Below are positions 43,803-52,857 of a stretch of DNA of 64,000 nt, piece after piece. Origin of the DNA: JAKVBH01 sp049800955. Lineage in GTDB: Bacteria > Pseudomonadota > Alphaproteobacteria > Rhodobacterales > Rhodobacteraceae. Below the pieces are notes generated by a model that worked only from the letters and a program-made list of their open reading frames with translations, was not told the origin of the DNA and searched no databases. Location: contig NZ_JBNAGA010000005.1 in NCBI RefSeq assembly GCF_049800955.1, positions 26,598 through 90,597 of the forward strand, given 5' to 3'. Every line of letters begins with the position of its first letter. Position 1 is the stretch's first letter. A program made the position numbers and the translations under genes.

Positions 43803-46682
43803 GTGTTCACGACCGAACCTCAAAGTAGCTTTGCTGCTCACAGCAATGCGCATGTGATTGTCTCGTCTTCAGAAGAGCTCGAAGAGGCTGTAGAAGCTCT
43901 CAGCGGCACGGGAGGCACGATCTATCTCAAAGCCAGTGATGTCCCCTATGACATCGATATTCGCGATCTGGAATCCAGCGCGGGAGAAGCCATCAGGATC
44001 ACCTCGCATGACCCGGAAAACGAAGCGGTTGTGAGTGGTGTCTATGTCGACAATGCCTCCTATCTGAGCATTGACGGTCTGACGGTGGATGCCAGCGAGG
44101 CAGAGGAAGAACGCGCCGATTGGCTGCCTGATATCTTCGTCCGGGATTCCGACAATATCGCACTGACCGACCTGAAGATGGAAGGCACTGCCGAGGGCAT
44201 GCTCGACAAGACCGGCGACGTTGACAAGGCCGCCAATGCGATCCGGGTCACAGGCTCTGAAGACGTACTGATCAGCGACAACGAGATCTCGCATTACTTC
44301 CACGCCGTCTCCATCGCCGGGGTGGAAAACGTGGCTGTGACCGGCAATGACATCTACGCCCTTCAGGGCGACGGGATCCGCGGCGGCGGGGTCAAGGACG
44401 TTCTTGTGGGCAACAACCACATCCATGACCTGCTGGGCTCCAGCAACGACATCAATCACCCCGATATGATCCAGTTCTGGACCAAATGGCCCGTGGGTGT
44501 AACCAATGAAAACATCACCATCTCGGACAATATCCTCGACACAGGCACAGGCATGGCCGCCCAGGGCATCCTTGTGCAAAACGAGGCCTATTTCTCCAAA
44601 GGTGATCCGCTTGAGGGCGTGCTGGCCAAAGGCCTGACGATCACCAACAATATCGTGCATACCGGCGTGCATCATGGCATCGCCGTGGGCTCCTATCAGG
44701 ATGTGCAGATACACGACAATACAGTGCTGTGGAACGAGGGCTCAGGCCTTGTTCTGAACACGGGCGAAGAGCCTGTCAGCACCGCCCCCTGGATCCTCGT
44801 GCGCGGCTCCCCCGACACAGAGATGACAGGCAATGTGGCCTTGTCGATCACGCTCGATGAGACCGACCTGCACGAGGACAACTACGCCCTCGATTACACA
44901 AACTCCGCCGCGGCCAATTATGCCTATGACCATGTCATTGGTCTGTCGCCCTTTGGCACCGATGATCTGCGGGATCTGCAGTTCCGTCCCGACAGCGCGC
45001 TCAATGGAACCATGGGCTCGAGCTACAGTACGTGGCAGGCCTCCGATGAGCCTGTGGACCCTGTGGTCATCACCTCCAATGTGACAGAAGACCGTGCAGC
45101 GCTGGAATTCTCGGCCGAATTCTCTACCGTGGATGGCCAGCTCATCGATACTGATGAGGGTGACTACATCTGGACCTTCGATGACGGTGTTGTTCTCGAA
45201 GGGCCCAGCGTCATCCGCGCCTTCGATCAGGAGAACGGGCCTTTCGAGGTGCGCCTCGACATCCAGCTTCCCGATGGGCGGACCGCCAGCGAGGAATATA
45301 TGTTCGAGGCTGGCACCAACGATCTCTTCATGATGGATTTCGACGATCTGAACGCCACATTCCCCACCCTGTCCACCAATCTCGTCGATCCTCAGGGAAC
45401 CGCCGATGATGTTGACGGCGTCCTGACCCTGGATGGCACGACCCATTTCCAGATCAGCAATAACGAAGCGGAAATGGGCAACCTGGAAACGCTGAGCGTG
45501 AGTGTCGACTTCAAGCCTGACGATTTCAACGAACAGGATGGCTGGCTGCTCTATTGGCCCAATGGCGTGAACATCCGGATCACCGAGGAACAGGGCATCT
45601 GGGCCACGATCAAGACCGATCAGGGCACCTATGAGATGCGCAGTGCCGATGGCGCGTTGTCGGAAGGTCAATGGAGCACGATCAACGTCCAGTTTGACGG
45701 CCCGGCCAACAAGCTCTCCCTGCGGCTTGACGGGGAATATGTGGATCAGACCGAAGCCTTTGGCACCGTTTTTGCCAATACCCATCCGCTTGTTCTGGGA
45801 GAACCCCATCAGGACCGCTCCGCGCTTGGCGAAGTGGATAATCTTGAGCTCTCCAGCCCCCGGTCCGCCATGTATGACGGCACTGAGGACACAGGCGCGC
45901 GGACAGATGATGACAGCCCCTTTGATATTGAAAACCCCGACCGGGACTTCGAACCCGATGCTCCCACGGATACCGGGGGCAGCCCGCGCATGGATCCCGA
46001 TCCGAATGGGGACCCCAGAGACGACGACCGTGAAGATGAAGACCGGGGAGATGAAGATCGGGGAGATGACGACCGGGGCGGCCGATCTGATCGGCCTGCC
46101 ACGGAGGAAAGAGACGATCCAAGCTCCGTGAACACCCCGGATGATCGCGATACCTCAGAAGATCAGGGCAACGAGGCCAGCGAGGATGACACCGGGGAGG
46201 CGCCGGCCTCCCCGCCACAGATCGATGTCAATACGCCCGCCTCCGATCCCGGCCTTATGGCGCCACCGGTTACCACCGAAGTGATCTCGCCCGAGATCCC
46301 GGCCGTGGCAGCACCCGGCTTCCGGCCCGCACCGGACCCCAGCGGCTCCGAGCCCCTCGACGCCACCATGCAAGAGGCCAGTGCCGCCAATGGGGCCAGC
46401 CCCGCGCAGGCCACTGGGCTGTCGGGCTCACAGGCCACGATCGAAGATCTCTTTGAGATGGATACATGGCAGTTCAACCCGCCGGAGGATCCCCAGCTCA
46501 CGCAGCCCGATCCAACGATAATGATGACAGCCAGCGGCGTTCCCATCGCCTCTGCATCTTCGCAAGACAGCGCGTTCTTCTTCGACATCCTGAATTCAGA
46601 TGGCACATCCGATGACATGCGCGACGTTCGCTTTGACGAGGAAAGCCGCGAAGATCAGATGGAAGAATGGCTCGTCCTGTAA
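43803..46682 (+). CDS. Beta-helix protein with LamG-like domain, probable type I export
   Basis: The 959-residue protein has right-handed beta-helix coils from ~20 to ~390 (SIDGLTVDAS, NIALTDLKMEG, DVLISDNEISH, NVAVTGNDIYA). It shares the HPDMIQF motif and the THxGI-type coil with the two other beta-helix proteins. A beta-sandwich/PKD-like region (~415-500) and a concanavalin/LamG-like domain (~540-680) follow, then a very acidic disordered stretch (~690-810). There is no signal peptide. The C-terminus ends in EEWLVL, like the DLVL/DLIL ends of the RTX proteins, which suggests type I secretion. GTG 43803 has GGAG about 8 bases upstream. It may be a matrix polysaccharide lyase, epimerase or binding protein. 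Confidence 0.8.
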   Translation: MFTTEPQSSFAAHSNAHVIVSSSEELEEAVEALSGTGGTIYLKASDVPYDIDIRDLESSAGEAIRITSHDPENEAVVSGVYVDNASYLSIDGLTVDASEAEEERADWLPDIFVRDSDNIALTDLKMEGTAEGMLDKTGDVDKAANAIRVTGSEDVLISDNEISHYFHAVSIAGVENVAVTGNDIYALQGDGIRGGGVKDVLVGNNHIHDLLGSSNDINHPDMIQFWTKWPVGVTNENITISDNILDTGTGMAAQGILVQNEAYFSKGDPLEGVLAKGLTITNNIVHTGVHHGIAVGSYQDVQIHDNTVLWNEGSGLVLNTGEEPVSTAPWILVRGSPDTEMTGNVALSITLDETDLHEDNYALDYTNSAAANYAYDHVIGLSPFGTDDLRDLQFRPDSALNGTMGSSYSTWQASDEPVDPVVITSNVTEDRAALEFSAEFSTVDGQLIDTDEGDYIWTFDDGVVLEGPSVIRAFDQENGPFEVRLDIQLPDGRTASEEYMFEAGTNDLFMMDFDDLNATFPTLSTNLVDPQGTADDVDGVLTLDGTTHFQISNNEAEMGNLETLSVSVDFKPDDFNEQDGWLLYWPNGVNIRITEEQGIWATIKTDQGTYEMRSADGALSEGQWSTINVQFDGPANKLSLRLDGEYVDQTEAFGTVFANTHPLVLGEPHQDRSALGEVDNLELSSPRSAMYDGTEDTGARTDDDSPFDIENPDRDFEPDAPTDTGGSPRMDPDPNGDPRDDDREDEDRGDEDRGDDDRGGRSDRPATEERDDPSSVNTPDDRDTSEDQGNEASEDDTGEAPASPPQIDVNTPASDPGLMAPPVTTEVISPEIPAVAAPGFRPAPDPSGSEPLDATMQEASAANGASPAQATGLSGSQATIEDLFEMDTWQFNPPEDPQLTQPDPTIMMTASGVPIASASSQDSAFFFDILNSDGTSDDMRDVRFDEESREDQMEEWLVL

Positions 46683-46693
46683 TCCCCGCTCTG

Positions 46694-46732
46694 CCCCGCT
46701 ACGCCCAGGACCCGGGCGCGGCGGGGTCTTTA
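46694..46732 (+). terminator. Intrinsic-type terminator after the beta-helix gene
   Basis: CCCCGC and a downstream GCGGGG, extended internally by CGCCC/GGGCG, form an interrupted GC-rich stem followed by TCTTT. It overlaps the end of the convergent fucosyltransferase gene. Confidence 0.6.
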
Positions 46733-47710
46733 CAAACGGTTGCGCAGAATAAGCTTGAGCTGCACCGCGAGGTTGAAGCGATCCACATCATGCAGCTGGT
46801 CGCGCCGCAGGCCGCCCAGAAGGGCCGAGGCCGAGGAAAAGGTCGATTGCGAGGAGTAGATCAGGTGATCACATCCCGCCAGCGCCCACATGTCGATCAT
46901 GGCGTTCTCCGCCTCAAAGACGGCATCTCCCCCCGCATCACGCAGATGTAGCCGCACCCCGTCTTCGGCCAGATATTTCGGGGCCACATGCACACGCTCA
47001 AAGCCCGCCTGAATGCGCTCCTGCACCATGGCGCTATCGGTGGCGAGAAAGATGCTGGCGCCGGGATGGGCTGCCAGCCAGCGCCCCATGGCCTGTTCAA
47101 TCCGCTCCAGCGGGACCTTCATATCCGTATAGCGGATATGGACCCCGAGGCGGGGTGGCGCCATCTCTTCGAGAAGCCGGGCCACCTCCATGCGCACACG
47201 GGCATTGGGGCGGAAATAGCGCTCCAGATATTCGGTGAAGATCTCCCGGTCCGAGCGGCCCGCAAAGCGTGCATCACGGCGCAGCAGCCTGCGCAGACGG
47301 GGCATCTTGGGCAGGTAGGACCAAAACACCGCCACGGCTGTCTCCGTCTCCGCACGCTCCAGCGCCACACAGAATTCGCGGTACACCCGGGGATCAGAAT
47401 GACGGTGTTTCATCGTGGTCTCGATGATGTGGGAGGGATCAGCCTCCATCTGCCCGGCCCAGATGGCCGGCACCACATCGCGCGCGGCATCATAGGCGGC
47501 GGGATCTCCCGTCAGGGGGGTGTCAAAGAGCAGGGGATAGGCGTTCTCCCCCAGCGCCGCATAGACCCCATCGCGCCAATCGATCACCGGGGTCCGCCCC
47601 GTCAGATCCGCATAGACCAGCCCCGTCACGGCAGAAAGCATACGATTGCCAAAGCCGCCCTTGGCCTTGATCAGCAATACCTTTGAAGGATCTGGGGATG
47701 GATGATGCAT
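46730..47710 (-). CDS. NodZ/O-fucosyltransferase-like protein
   Basis: The 326-residue protein has an N-terminal KAKGGFGNRMLSAVTGLVYA, typical of fucosyltransferases of the NodZ (GT23) and POFUT types, and the GVHIRYTDMK motif equivalent to the conserved HxRxxD that binds GDP-fucose. The C-terminal YSSQSTFSSASALLGG stretch also fits. It probably adds fucose (or another GDP-deoxyhexose) to an EPS or lipopolysaccharide acceptor. GDP-mannose made by ManC (53607) is the usual precursor of GDP-fucose, but the converting enzymes are not in the window. Confidence 0.75.
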   Translation of the reverse strand: MHHPSPDPSKVLLIKAKGGFGNRMLSAVTGLVYADLTGRTPVIDWRDGVYAALGENAYPLLFDTPLTGDPAAYDAARDVVPAIWAGQMEADPSHIIETTMKHRHSDPRVYREFCVALERAETETAVAVFWSYLPKMPRLRRLLRRDARFAGRSDREIFTEYLERYFRPNARVRMEVARLLEEMAPPRLGVHIRYTDMKVPLERIEQAMGRWLAAHPGASIFLATDSAMVQERIQAGFERVHVAPKYLAEDGVRLHLRDAGGDAVFEAENAMIDMWALAGCDHLIYSSQSTFSSASALLGGLRRDQLHDVDRFNLAVQLKLILRNRL

Positions 47711-47832
47711 CTTTCACTCCGGCCCACTGCGGGCGGGCTCTTCATATCGCAGGCCACAGCAGTCGCAAGCCTGCGCAGCACCCCCATGGCCGCCTGCCGG
47801 GGTCTGTGCGAGGGCGCAGGAGCCTCTCCGGC

Positions 47833-48786
47833 TCAGTCCTCTGGCGTGCCTGAAATCTCCAGCACCAGATCACACAGGATATGGTCCCCCCGGGTCTGCG
47901 GCGAGATCGGCTCCAGATCATAGATATAGGAGGCCCGTCCGGTCAGCAGGCCCTTGAGGTAATCCCACCTCTTGCGCCAGCGCGGCGCGGTGGAGGAAAA
48001 CGCCGCCTGCCGGGGCAGACGATACGCCGTGCCGCGGGCACCAAACGCCGCCAGGGCCGTTTCCAGATCAAACTTGGGATCCCAGTTCTCGAAGATGATG
48101 ATCAGCGATATCTCCTCAGGCAGCGCCTGGGCCAGCTCGGACAACACGCTGCTCTCAAACCCTTCGACATCAATCTTGGCCACCCCCCGCGCGCTTTCGC
48201 GCCCGTCGAGCACCTGCGCAAACACATCGGCAAAGACCGGCGCACCTTTCCGGATCTCGACGGTTTCGCGGATATAATTGGCCTCATCAATCTGCTGAAA
48301 CCCGTCCTTGCGCGCCAACACTTCATGGTCATAGGCATTGTCATCGCTGACCACGAAAGCCCCGCCCCAATTGTGCCGGGGCACCATCAGATCAAGCGTC
48401 GCATCCTCCACGCCAATCCCGTAATTGCGCAACGACATCTCCGCCCGGCCAGACGAGACCGCCGCGTTGACCTCAAGGATCTTGAAGGCCAGCGGGTTGG
48501 GTTCAAAGGCCACGATCCGATCGAAGGCATCCTTCACGGGACAACAGGTCAGGCCGATATTGCTGCCGATATCGAGCATGAAATCGCGGGCATTCTGCGC
48601 ACTGGCGGCGCGCAGGAACGCAAGCATATGCGGTTCATGATCGCTGAACAAAATGGGCGAGAGCGAAATAATATCATTGGTGCGCACAAAAAGCTTTAGA
48701 TCTGTCCTCCGGAGCTTTTTGAAAATCAGCGTTGCAAGCGCCCGGTAGAGGACCTCTCGGGCCGGAAGGACAAATTTGAACTGCAT
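47833..48786 (-). CDS. FkbM family SAM-dependent methyltransferase
   Basis: The 317-residue protein has the FkbM-type core: LDIGSNIGLTC (SAM-binding motif I), VAFEPNP and AKIDVEGFESSVL. These enzymes O-methylate sugars or related hydroxyls. ATG 48786 is favoured because AAAGAG lies about 7 bases upstream; ATG 48828 is an alternative in the same frame. It probably methylates an EPS or lipid-linked sugar. The next gene (48991) is divergent. Confidence 0.85.
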   Translation of the reverse strand: MQFKFVLPAREVLYRALATLIFKKLRRTDLKLFVRTNDIISLSPILFSDHEPHMLAFLRAASAQNARDFMLDIGSNIGLTCCPVKDAFDRIVAFEPNPLAFKILEVNAAVSSGRAEMSLRNYGIGVEDATLDLMVPRHNWGGAFVVSDDNAYDHEVLARKDGFQQIDEANYIRETVEIRKGAPVFADVFAQVLDGRESARGVAKIDVEGFESSVLSELAQALPEEISLIIIFENWDPKFDLETALAAFGARGTAYRLPRQAAFSSTAPRWRKRWDYLKGLLTGRASYIYDLEPISPQTRGDHILCDLVLEISGTPED

Positions 48787-48990
48787 AAATACTCTTTCAT
48801 GGCTGTCGGGCCATATGATCAAACCCATTGGGAGACATCATGGCACACGATAGCACATGCGCAAGAATTCCCCGGAACGTAACCTTTGCGCTACAGCGCC
48901 CAAGGGGTTATGCAGCCCGGCACCTTTTGACATCGATATGCCGTAAAGCAATCGCAACACCAGCGGCGAAATTGCCCGGAGAGCTTGCCA

Positions 48991-49860
48991 ATGACATCCC
49001 CGCCCCGCCCCGAAGACAGCCATTTTCTTGTCGTAGGTCTGGCGCGCAATGCAGCACAGAGCCTGACTGCGGATGTGGCCCGTACGGCTGATGTCCTGAA
49101 ATTTGCGGACCGCATTTCCTGGTTGGTGATCGAATCCGACAGCGAGGACGAGACACTCTCCACGCTGGAAGAGCTCGCCACCCGCTACGAGAATTTTCGC
49201 GTCGTCTCTCTGGGAACTCTGCGCGACACGCTGCCCAAACGCACCGAACGGATCGCGCATTGCCGCAATGCCTATCTTGATCTGGTGGCGCAGGACTATG
49301 CGGATGTGGATTATGTCATTCTCTCGGATATGGACAATCTCAACCAGAAACTGACCACGCAAGGTGTCCTGTCGTGTTGGGAGCGGGACGATTGGGGCGC
49401 GTGCACGGCCAATCAGAGCGGGCGATATTACGATATCTTCGCCCTGCGCCACGACGCCTGGTGCCCCAATGATTGTGCCCAGCAGCAGGCCTTCATGGCG
49501 CAGCATGGGGCGGGCTTCATCTGGTCAAGGCTGGCGTCCGTCTATCTCAAGATGCTGCGCATTCCCCAGGACGCCGATTGGATAGAGGTCCGCTCCAGCT
49601 TTGGCGGTTTTGCCATCTATCGGCGGGATGCGCTTCTGGCGGGGCGCTATACCGGGACCTATCCCGACGGGCGCGAAATATGCGAACATGTGCCGTTTCA
49701 CGCCATGTTGCGGGAGGCGGGCTGGAAGCTGTTCATCAATCCCCGCCTGATCAACGCGCATTACACCGACCACATGCCATGGGGCGTGGCCCTGCGGAAA
49801 TTCCGGCATTACAGACGTCTGTTTCTGGAGCGCGTCGGGCTCAAGGCCCCCAAGACCTAA
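48991..49860 (+). CDS. Glycosyltransferase, GT-A fold, CAP59-like
   Basis: The 289-residue protein has ESDSEDETLSTLEEL near its N-terminus and a DMDN metal-binding (DxD-type) motif (about residue 112) in LSDMDNLNQ. The spacing recalls CAP59/GT69-type mannosyltransferases, but this is recognition only. The C-terminus is basic (LRKFRHYRRLFLERV). ATG 48991 is preferred (CGGAG upstream); TTG 48985 is possible. Its end overlaps the end of the convergent GT2 gene by 4 bp. Confidence 0.7.
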   Translation: MTSPPRPEDSHFLVVGLARNAAQSLTADVARTADVLKFADRISWLVIESDSEDETLSTLEELATRYENFRVVSLGTLRDTLPKRTERIAHCRNAYLDLVAQDYADVDYVILSDMDNLNQKLTTQGVLSCWERDDWGACTANQSGRYYDIFALRHDAWCPNDCAQQQAFMAQHGAGFIWSRLASVYLKMLRIPQDADWIEVRSSFGGFAIYRRDALLAGRYTGTYPDGREICEHVPFHAMLREAGWKLFINPRLINAHYTDHMPWGVALRKFRHYRRLFLERVGLKAPKT

Positions 49861-50726
49861 CCCGGCCCACCGCGCAGCGCACAGTCCAGCATCCAGACCA
49901 TCCGCATGAGCCGCAACCGCGCCAATGTGGCCAGCGCACGGACCTTCTCAAGGCCCGACAGCTCCCCCGCCCGCAGAATGCGTGGGGCATGGGCCAGAAT
50001 GCTGAGCGGCATGGCCAGCGCCTTGAGAAGCCACTTGGCCGCCCCGCCCCCCTCCTGGCGGTGCAGCAGATACATCTCTGATGTGAGCCTGCGCCATTTA
50101 CGCGCCAACGCGGCCCAATCCTGACGGGAGGGATGGGACACGGCAAAAGCTGTATCAAAATCCAGTGTGAAGCCTGCGCGCGCGGCCCGCTGGGACCAGT
50201 CCTTGTCCTCCGAGACAGCCGGCTGGAAGCCCCCTACCGCATCGAAGACAGCCCGTGACGTGACCAGATTGCCCGCGCCCAGAAAGGCATCACGCGTCAG
50301 ATAGGCCTGCATCTTGAAGGCAAAGACCGCTTCAAACGCCTCCGCACCGGACATCGGCGGGGGTGTTTCATGAAAGACATCCACGCGGCCCCCAATCACA
50401 TGGTCCGCCCGCGCAATCGCCAATCCCCGGGAGATCCAATCGGGAGCGGGCACACAATCGGCATCGATAAAGAAGAGCCACTGCCCCACGCTTGCAGCAA
50501 CGCCGGTATTGCGCGCCGGGCCCGCACCAGAGCGCGGCTCGATCACGATCTGCACCGAAGGATAGGCGCTGCGCACCGGCGCCAGATCAACATCGGAGCC
50601 ATTATCCGCCACGATCACCTCGCCCTCATCGCCCACCTGCGGCAAGAGCGCCTCCAGGCAGCGCAACAGGCGCGGCACATCATTGAAATGCGGAATGACA
50701 ACAGAATAGAGAACGGTGTGAGACAT
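49857..50726 (-). CDS. Glycosyltransferase family 2 protein
   Basis: The 289-residue protein has a GT-A domain: SVVIPHFNDVPRLLRCLEAL at the start, VADNGSDVD, and the metal-binding IDADCVP at about residue 93. A conserved SEDKDWSQRAARAG acceptor/catalytic motif lies later. A C-terminal hydrophobic/basic stretch may contact the membrane. It adds a sugar to the growing EPS repeat; donor and acceptor are unknown. It diverges from the rhamnosyltransferase-like gene at 50898. Confidence 0.88.
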   Translation of the reverse strand: MSHTVLYSVVIPHFNDVPRLLRCLEALLPQVGDEGEVIVADNGSDVDLAPVRSAYPSVQIVIEPRSGAGPARNTGVAASVGQWLFFIDADCVPAPDWISRGLAIARADHVIGGRVDVFHETPPPMSGAEAFEAVFAFKMQAYLTRDAFLGAGNLVTSRAVFDAVGGFQPAVSEDKDWSQRAARAGFTLDFDTAFAVSHPSRQDWAALARKWRRLTSEMYLLHRQEGGGAAKWLLKALAMPLSILAHAPRILRAGELSGLEKVRALATLARLRLMRMVWMLDCALRGGPG

Positions 50727-50897
50727 GGTGCTCCCATGCCAGAGCCATGCGGCCAGACCAAGACGAAATTGCGGTCTGGCCCGGACGGGCGGCTCCCATG
50801 CCCTCTCTCACCGGTATCTTCCCCGTGCATTGCGCGATGCCATCGGATAAGCCAACCGGGCCATAGTATCGCCCCTATTATCCAGTCCAAAGCCACC

Positions 50898-51875
50898 ATG
50901 ACCCAGACCGCCTCTTCCGATCCGATTCTGTCGATCATCATCATCAGCTACAACACGCGCCAGATGACGCTGGACTGTCTGGCCTCCGTTTACAAAGAGA
51001 CCACAACCCCCTTTGAGCTGATCGTCGTGGACAATGCCTCCAGCGACGGATCCGCAGAAGCCATTGCCGCGGCCTTCCCGCCGCAGACCCATCCGAACCT
51101 GACCCTCCTGGCAGAGACGGAGAACCATGGTTTTGCGCCGGGACATGAGGTGGCCCTGCCCCATGCCAGGGCGCCCTGGCTTTTGCTGCTCAATCCCGAC
51201 ACGCTGGTGCTGGAAGGGGCCATCGACAAACTCATGGCCTTTGCCGCGCGGACCCCTGATGCGGGCATCTGGGGCGGGCGCACGATCTTTGGCGATGGCA
51301 CGCTCAACCCGGCCTCCTGTTGGGGCCGGATGACCCCATGGTCCACCCTGTCCCGTATTCTGGGCCTGAGCGGTATCTTCCCGCGCTCCGAGATCTTCAA
51401 TTCCGAAACCTACGGCCGCTGGCCCCGCGATACCGAGCGCGATGTTGATATCGTCTCGGGCTGTTTCTTCCTGATGCGGCGCGCCGATTGGGACGCGCTG
51501 GATGGGTTTGACCCGGCCTTTGTGATGTATGGCGAGGAAGCGGACCTGTGTCTGCGGGCAAAGAAACGCGGGTTTCAGCCGCGGGTCTGCCCGGAGGCCA
51601 CCATCGTGCATTACGGCGGCGCCAGCGAAACCGTGCGCGCCGACAAGGTCGTGCGTTTGATGAAGGCCAAGATAGAGCTGATCAAACGCCACTTCCCGCC
51701 GGGGCTCAGGCGCTTTGGCTGCTGGCTGTTCTCGCAATGGCCACGCTCCCGTCACATCGCCACGGGGCTGGCAGCACGCCTCTTGCGCAACCCGCGCCTT
51801 GCGGAGAAATCAGCGGTTTGGGGCGAGGCCTGGGCACGTCGGGGAGAATGGCGCGACGGGTTCAGCGGGCCTTGA
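50898..51875 (+). CDS. Glycosyltransferase family 2, WbbL/rhamnosyltransferase-like
   Basis: The 325-residue protein has SIIIISYNTRQMTLDCLASV at the start, VDNASSDGS, a LLLLNPDTLVLEGA nucleotide-binding/Asp block and MRRADWDALDGFDPAFVMYGEEADLCLRAKK. These are marks of the GT2 rhamnosyltransferase-like enzymes of O-antigen and EPS loci. ATG 50898 is used because the longer frame runs antisense to a clear GT2 gene. A bidirectional terminator follows at 51938-51975. Confidence 0.88.
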   Translation: MTQTASSDPILSIIIISYNTRQMTLDCLASVYKETTTPFELIVVDNASSDGSAEAIAAAFPPQTHPNLTLLAETENHGFAPGHEVALPHARAPWLLLLNPDTLVLEGAIDKLMAFAARTPDAGIWGGRTIFGDGTLNPASCWGRMTPWSTLSRILGLSGIFPRSEIFNSETYGRWPRDTERDVDIVSGCFFLMRRADWDALDGFDPAFVMYGEEADLCLRAKKRGFQPRVCPEATIVHYGGASETVRADKVVRLMKAKIELIKRHFPPGLRRFGCWLFSQWPRSRHIATGLAARLLRNPRLAEKSAVWGEAWARRGEWRDGFSGP

Positions 51876-51937
51876 GCCTCACTGGGCCCTGACGTTCTGC
51901 ATCAGAACTCAGCACAACACGATCCTTCAAGCGCAAA

Positions 51938-51975
51938 GAAAAACGGCGGCACCCGGAGGGCGCCGCCGCTTTTTA
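51938..51975. terminator. Bidirectional rho-independent terminator
   Basis: CGGCGGC (51944-51950) and GCCGCCG (51962-51968) form the stem, followed by CTTTTTAAA on the plus strand. The minus strand likewise has a T-run (from AAAGAAAAA at the left). It lies between the convergent GT2 and VPLPA-CTERM genes. Confidence 0.85.
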
Positions 51976-51991
51976 AAAACTGTCAGATGGC

Positions 51992-52642
51992 TTACGCGCT
52001 CTTGCGACGTGCCACTGCAATGCCACCCAGAGCTGTCAGCAGAAGCAGACCGCCTGCGGGCAGCGGAACCGGGTTCACGGCGCCGATGAAATCAACGATC
52101 GCGTCAACCGAGTCGATGCCGTTGCTGTCAAAGCTTACGATCAGGTCATTAACCGACGTCAGGTCCGCACCGCCGAAATCGGCGAAGTTGAATGCGATGT
52201 TACCCTGCGACATGACGATCTGGGAAACGGTCACACCGTCCACTGTGATACCAACTTCCATGCCGAGGTCGATTGCAACGACTTCCATCAGGAAGAGGGA
52301 GTTTGAACCACTGTCGGTGAAGTCAACGCCGCCCAGGCCGGTGTACTGCAGTTCTGCATTGCCTTGTGTGCCAGCATCGTTGCTGAAGAAGAACTGACCG
52401 CCCATCATGGACGATGTCGCACCAGCTGTTGAGAACGGACCGGATACGTTTTCAACTTCGATAGTCCGGGAACCACCAATCGCGTTGGTTGTTGCAACAG
52501 TGTCGGACACAGTCGCGCCACCAGCAGCCACAACGGGCGCCTGGTTATCGTTGAAGCTGTCGATCTGAACGGTAGCAGCCTGAGCCGCCGCGCCGAACGT
52601 CACAACCGCAGCAGCGGCTACAGAAGAAAGAATTTTGTTCAT
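51992..52642 (-). CDS. VPLPA-CTERM sorting-domain protein, likely exosortase D substrate
   Basis: The 216-residue protein has an N-terminal Sec signal (MNKILSSVAAAAVVTFGAAAQAA). The middle is Gly/Ser/Asp-rich beta and carries no enzymatic motif. The end is NPVPLPAGG, then LLLLTALGGIAVA, then RRKSA: the VPLPA motif, hydrophobic helix and basic cluster of a VPLPA-CTERM signal. XrtD (32312-33901) is the expected processing enzyme. The start is ATG 52642 with GAGG just above; a GTG 12 bases upstream is less likely. A conserved inverted-pair element lies about 90-140 bp upstream (52730-52780). It is probably a small surface or extracellular protein. Confidence 0.88.
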   Translation of the reverse strand: MNKILSSVAAAAVVTFGAAAQAATVQIDSFNDNQAPVVAAGGATVSDTVATTNAIGGSRTIEVENVSGPFSTAGATSSMMGGQFFFSNDAGTQGNAELQYTGLGGVDFTDSGSNSLFLMEVVAIDLGMEVGITVDGVTVSQIVMSQGNIAFNFADFGGADLTSVNDLIVSFDSNGIDSVDAIVDFIGAVNPVPLPAGGLLLLTALGGIAVARRKSA

Positions 52643-52729
52643 AGAGAGCCTCACTCGTTAAGGTTTCATTAAACCTAAATGAGGCACACCTGTGGCGCAA
52701 TGGGTCGATTAAGGAAAAATTGTGCCTGG

Positions 52730-52780
52730 ATTGTCTTTTTTCGGCCAAATGCACACGCATAGGGAGAATCCAAAGACAAT
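52730..52780. promoter_or_regulatory. Inverted pair of ATTGTCTTT elements upstream of the VPLPA-CTERM gene
   Basis: ATTGTCTTT (52730-52738) and its exact complement AAAGACAAT (52772-52780) are 42 bp apart start-to-start. The first element is 88 bp before the start codon. The same inverted ATTGTCTT pair recurs at 53233-53278 in the next control region. This favours a real binding site for an unknown regulator. Confidence 0.45.
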
Positions 52781-52857
52781 TGACTGTTTATTACGCGATT
52801 GTTGCTGGAATCGAAACGAAAGAGCCACAATTCACGCCTCGGATTCGGCGAATGTCT

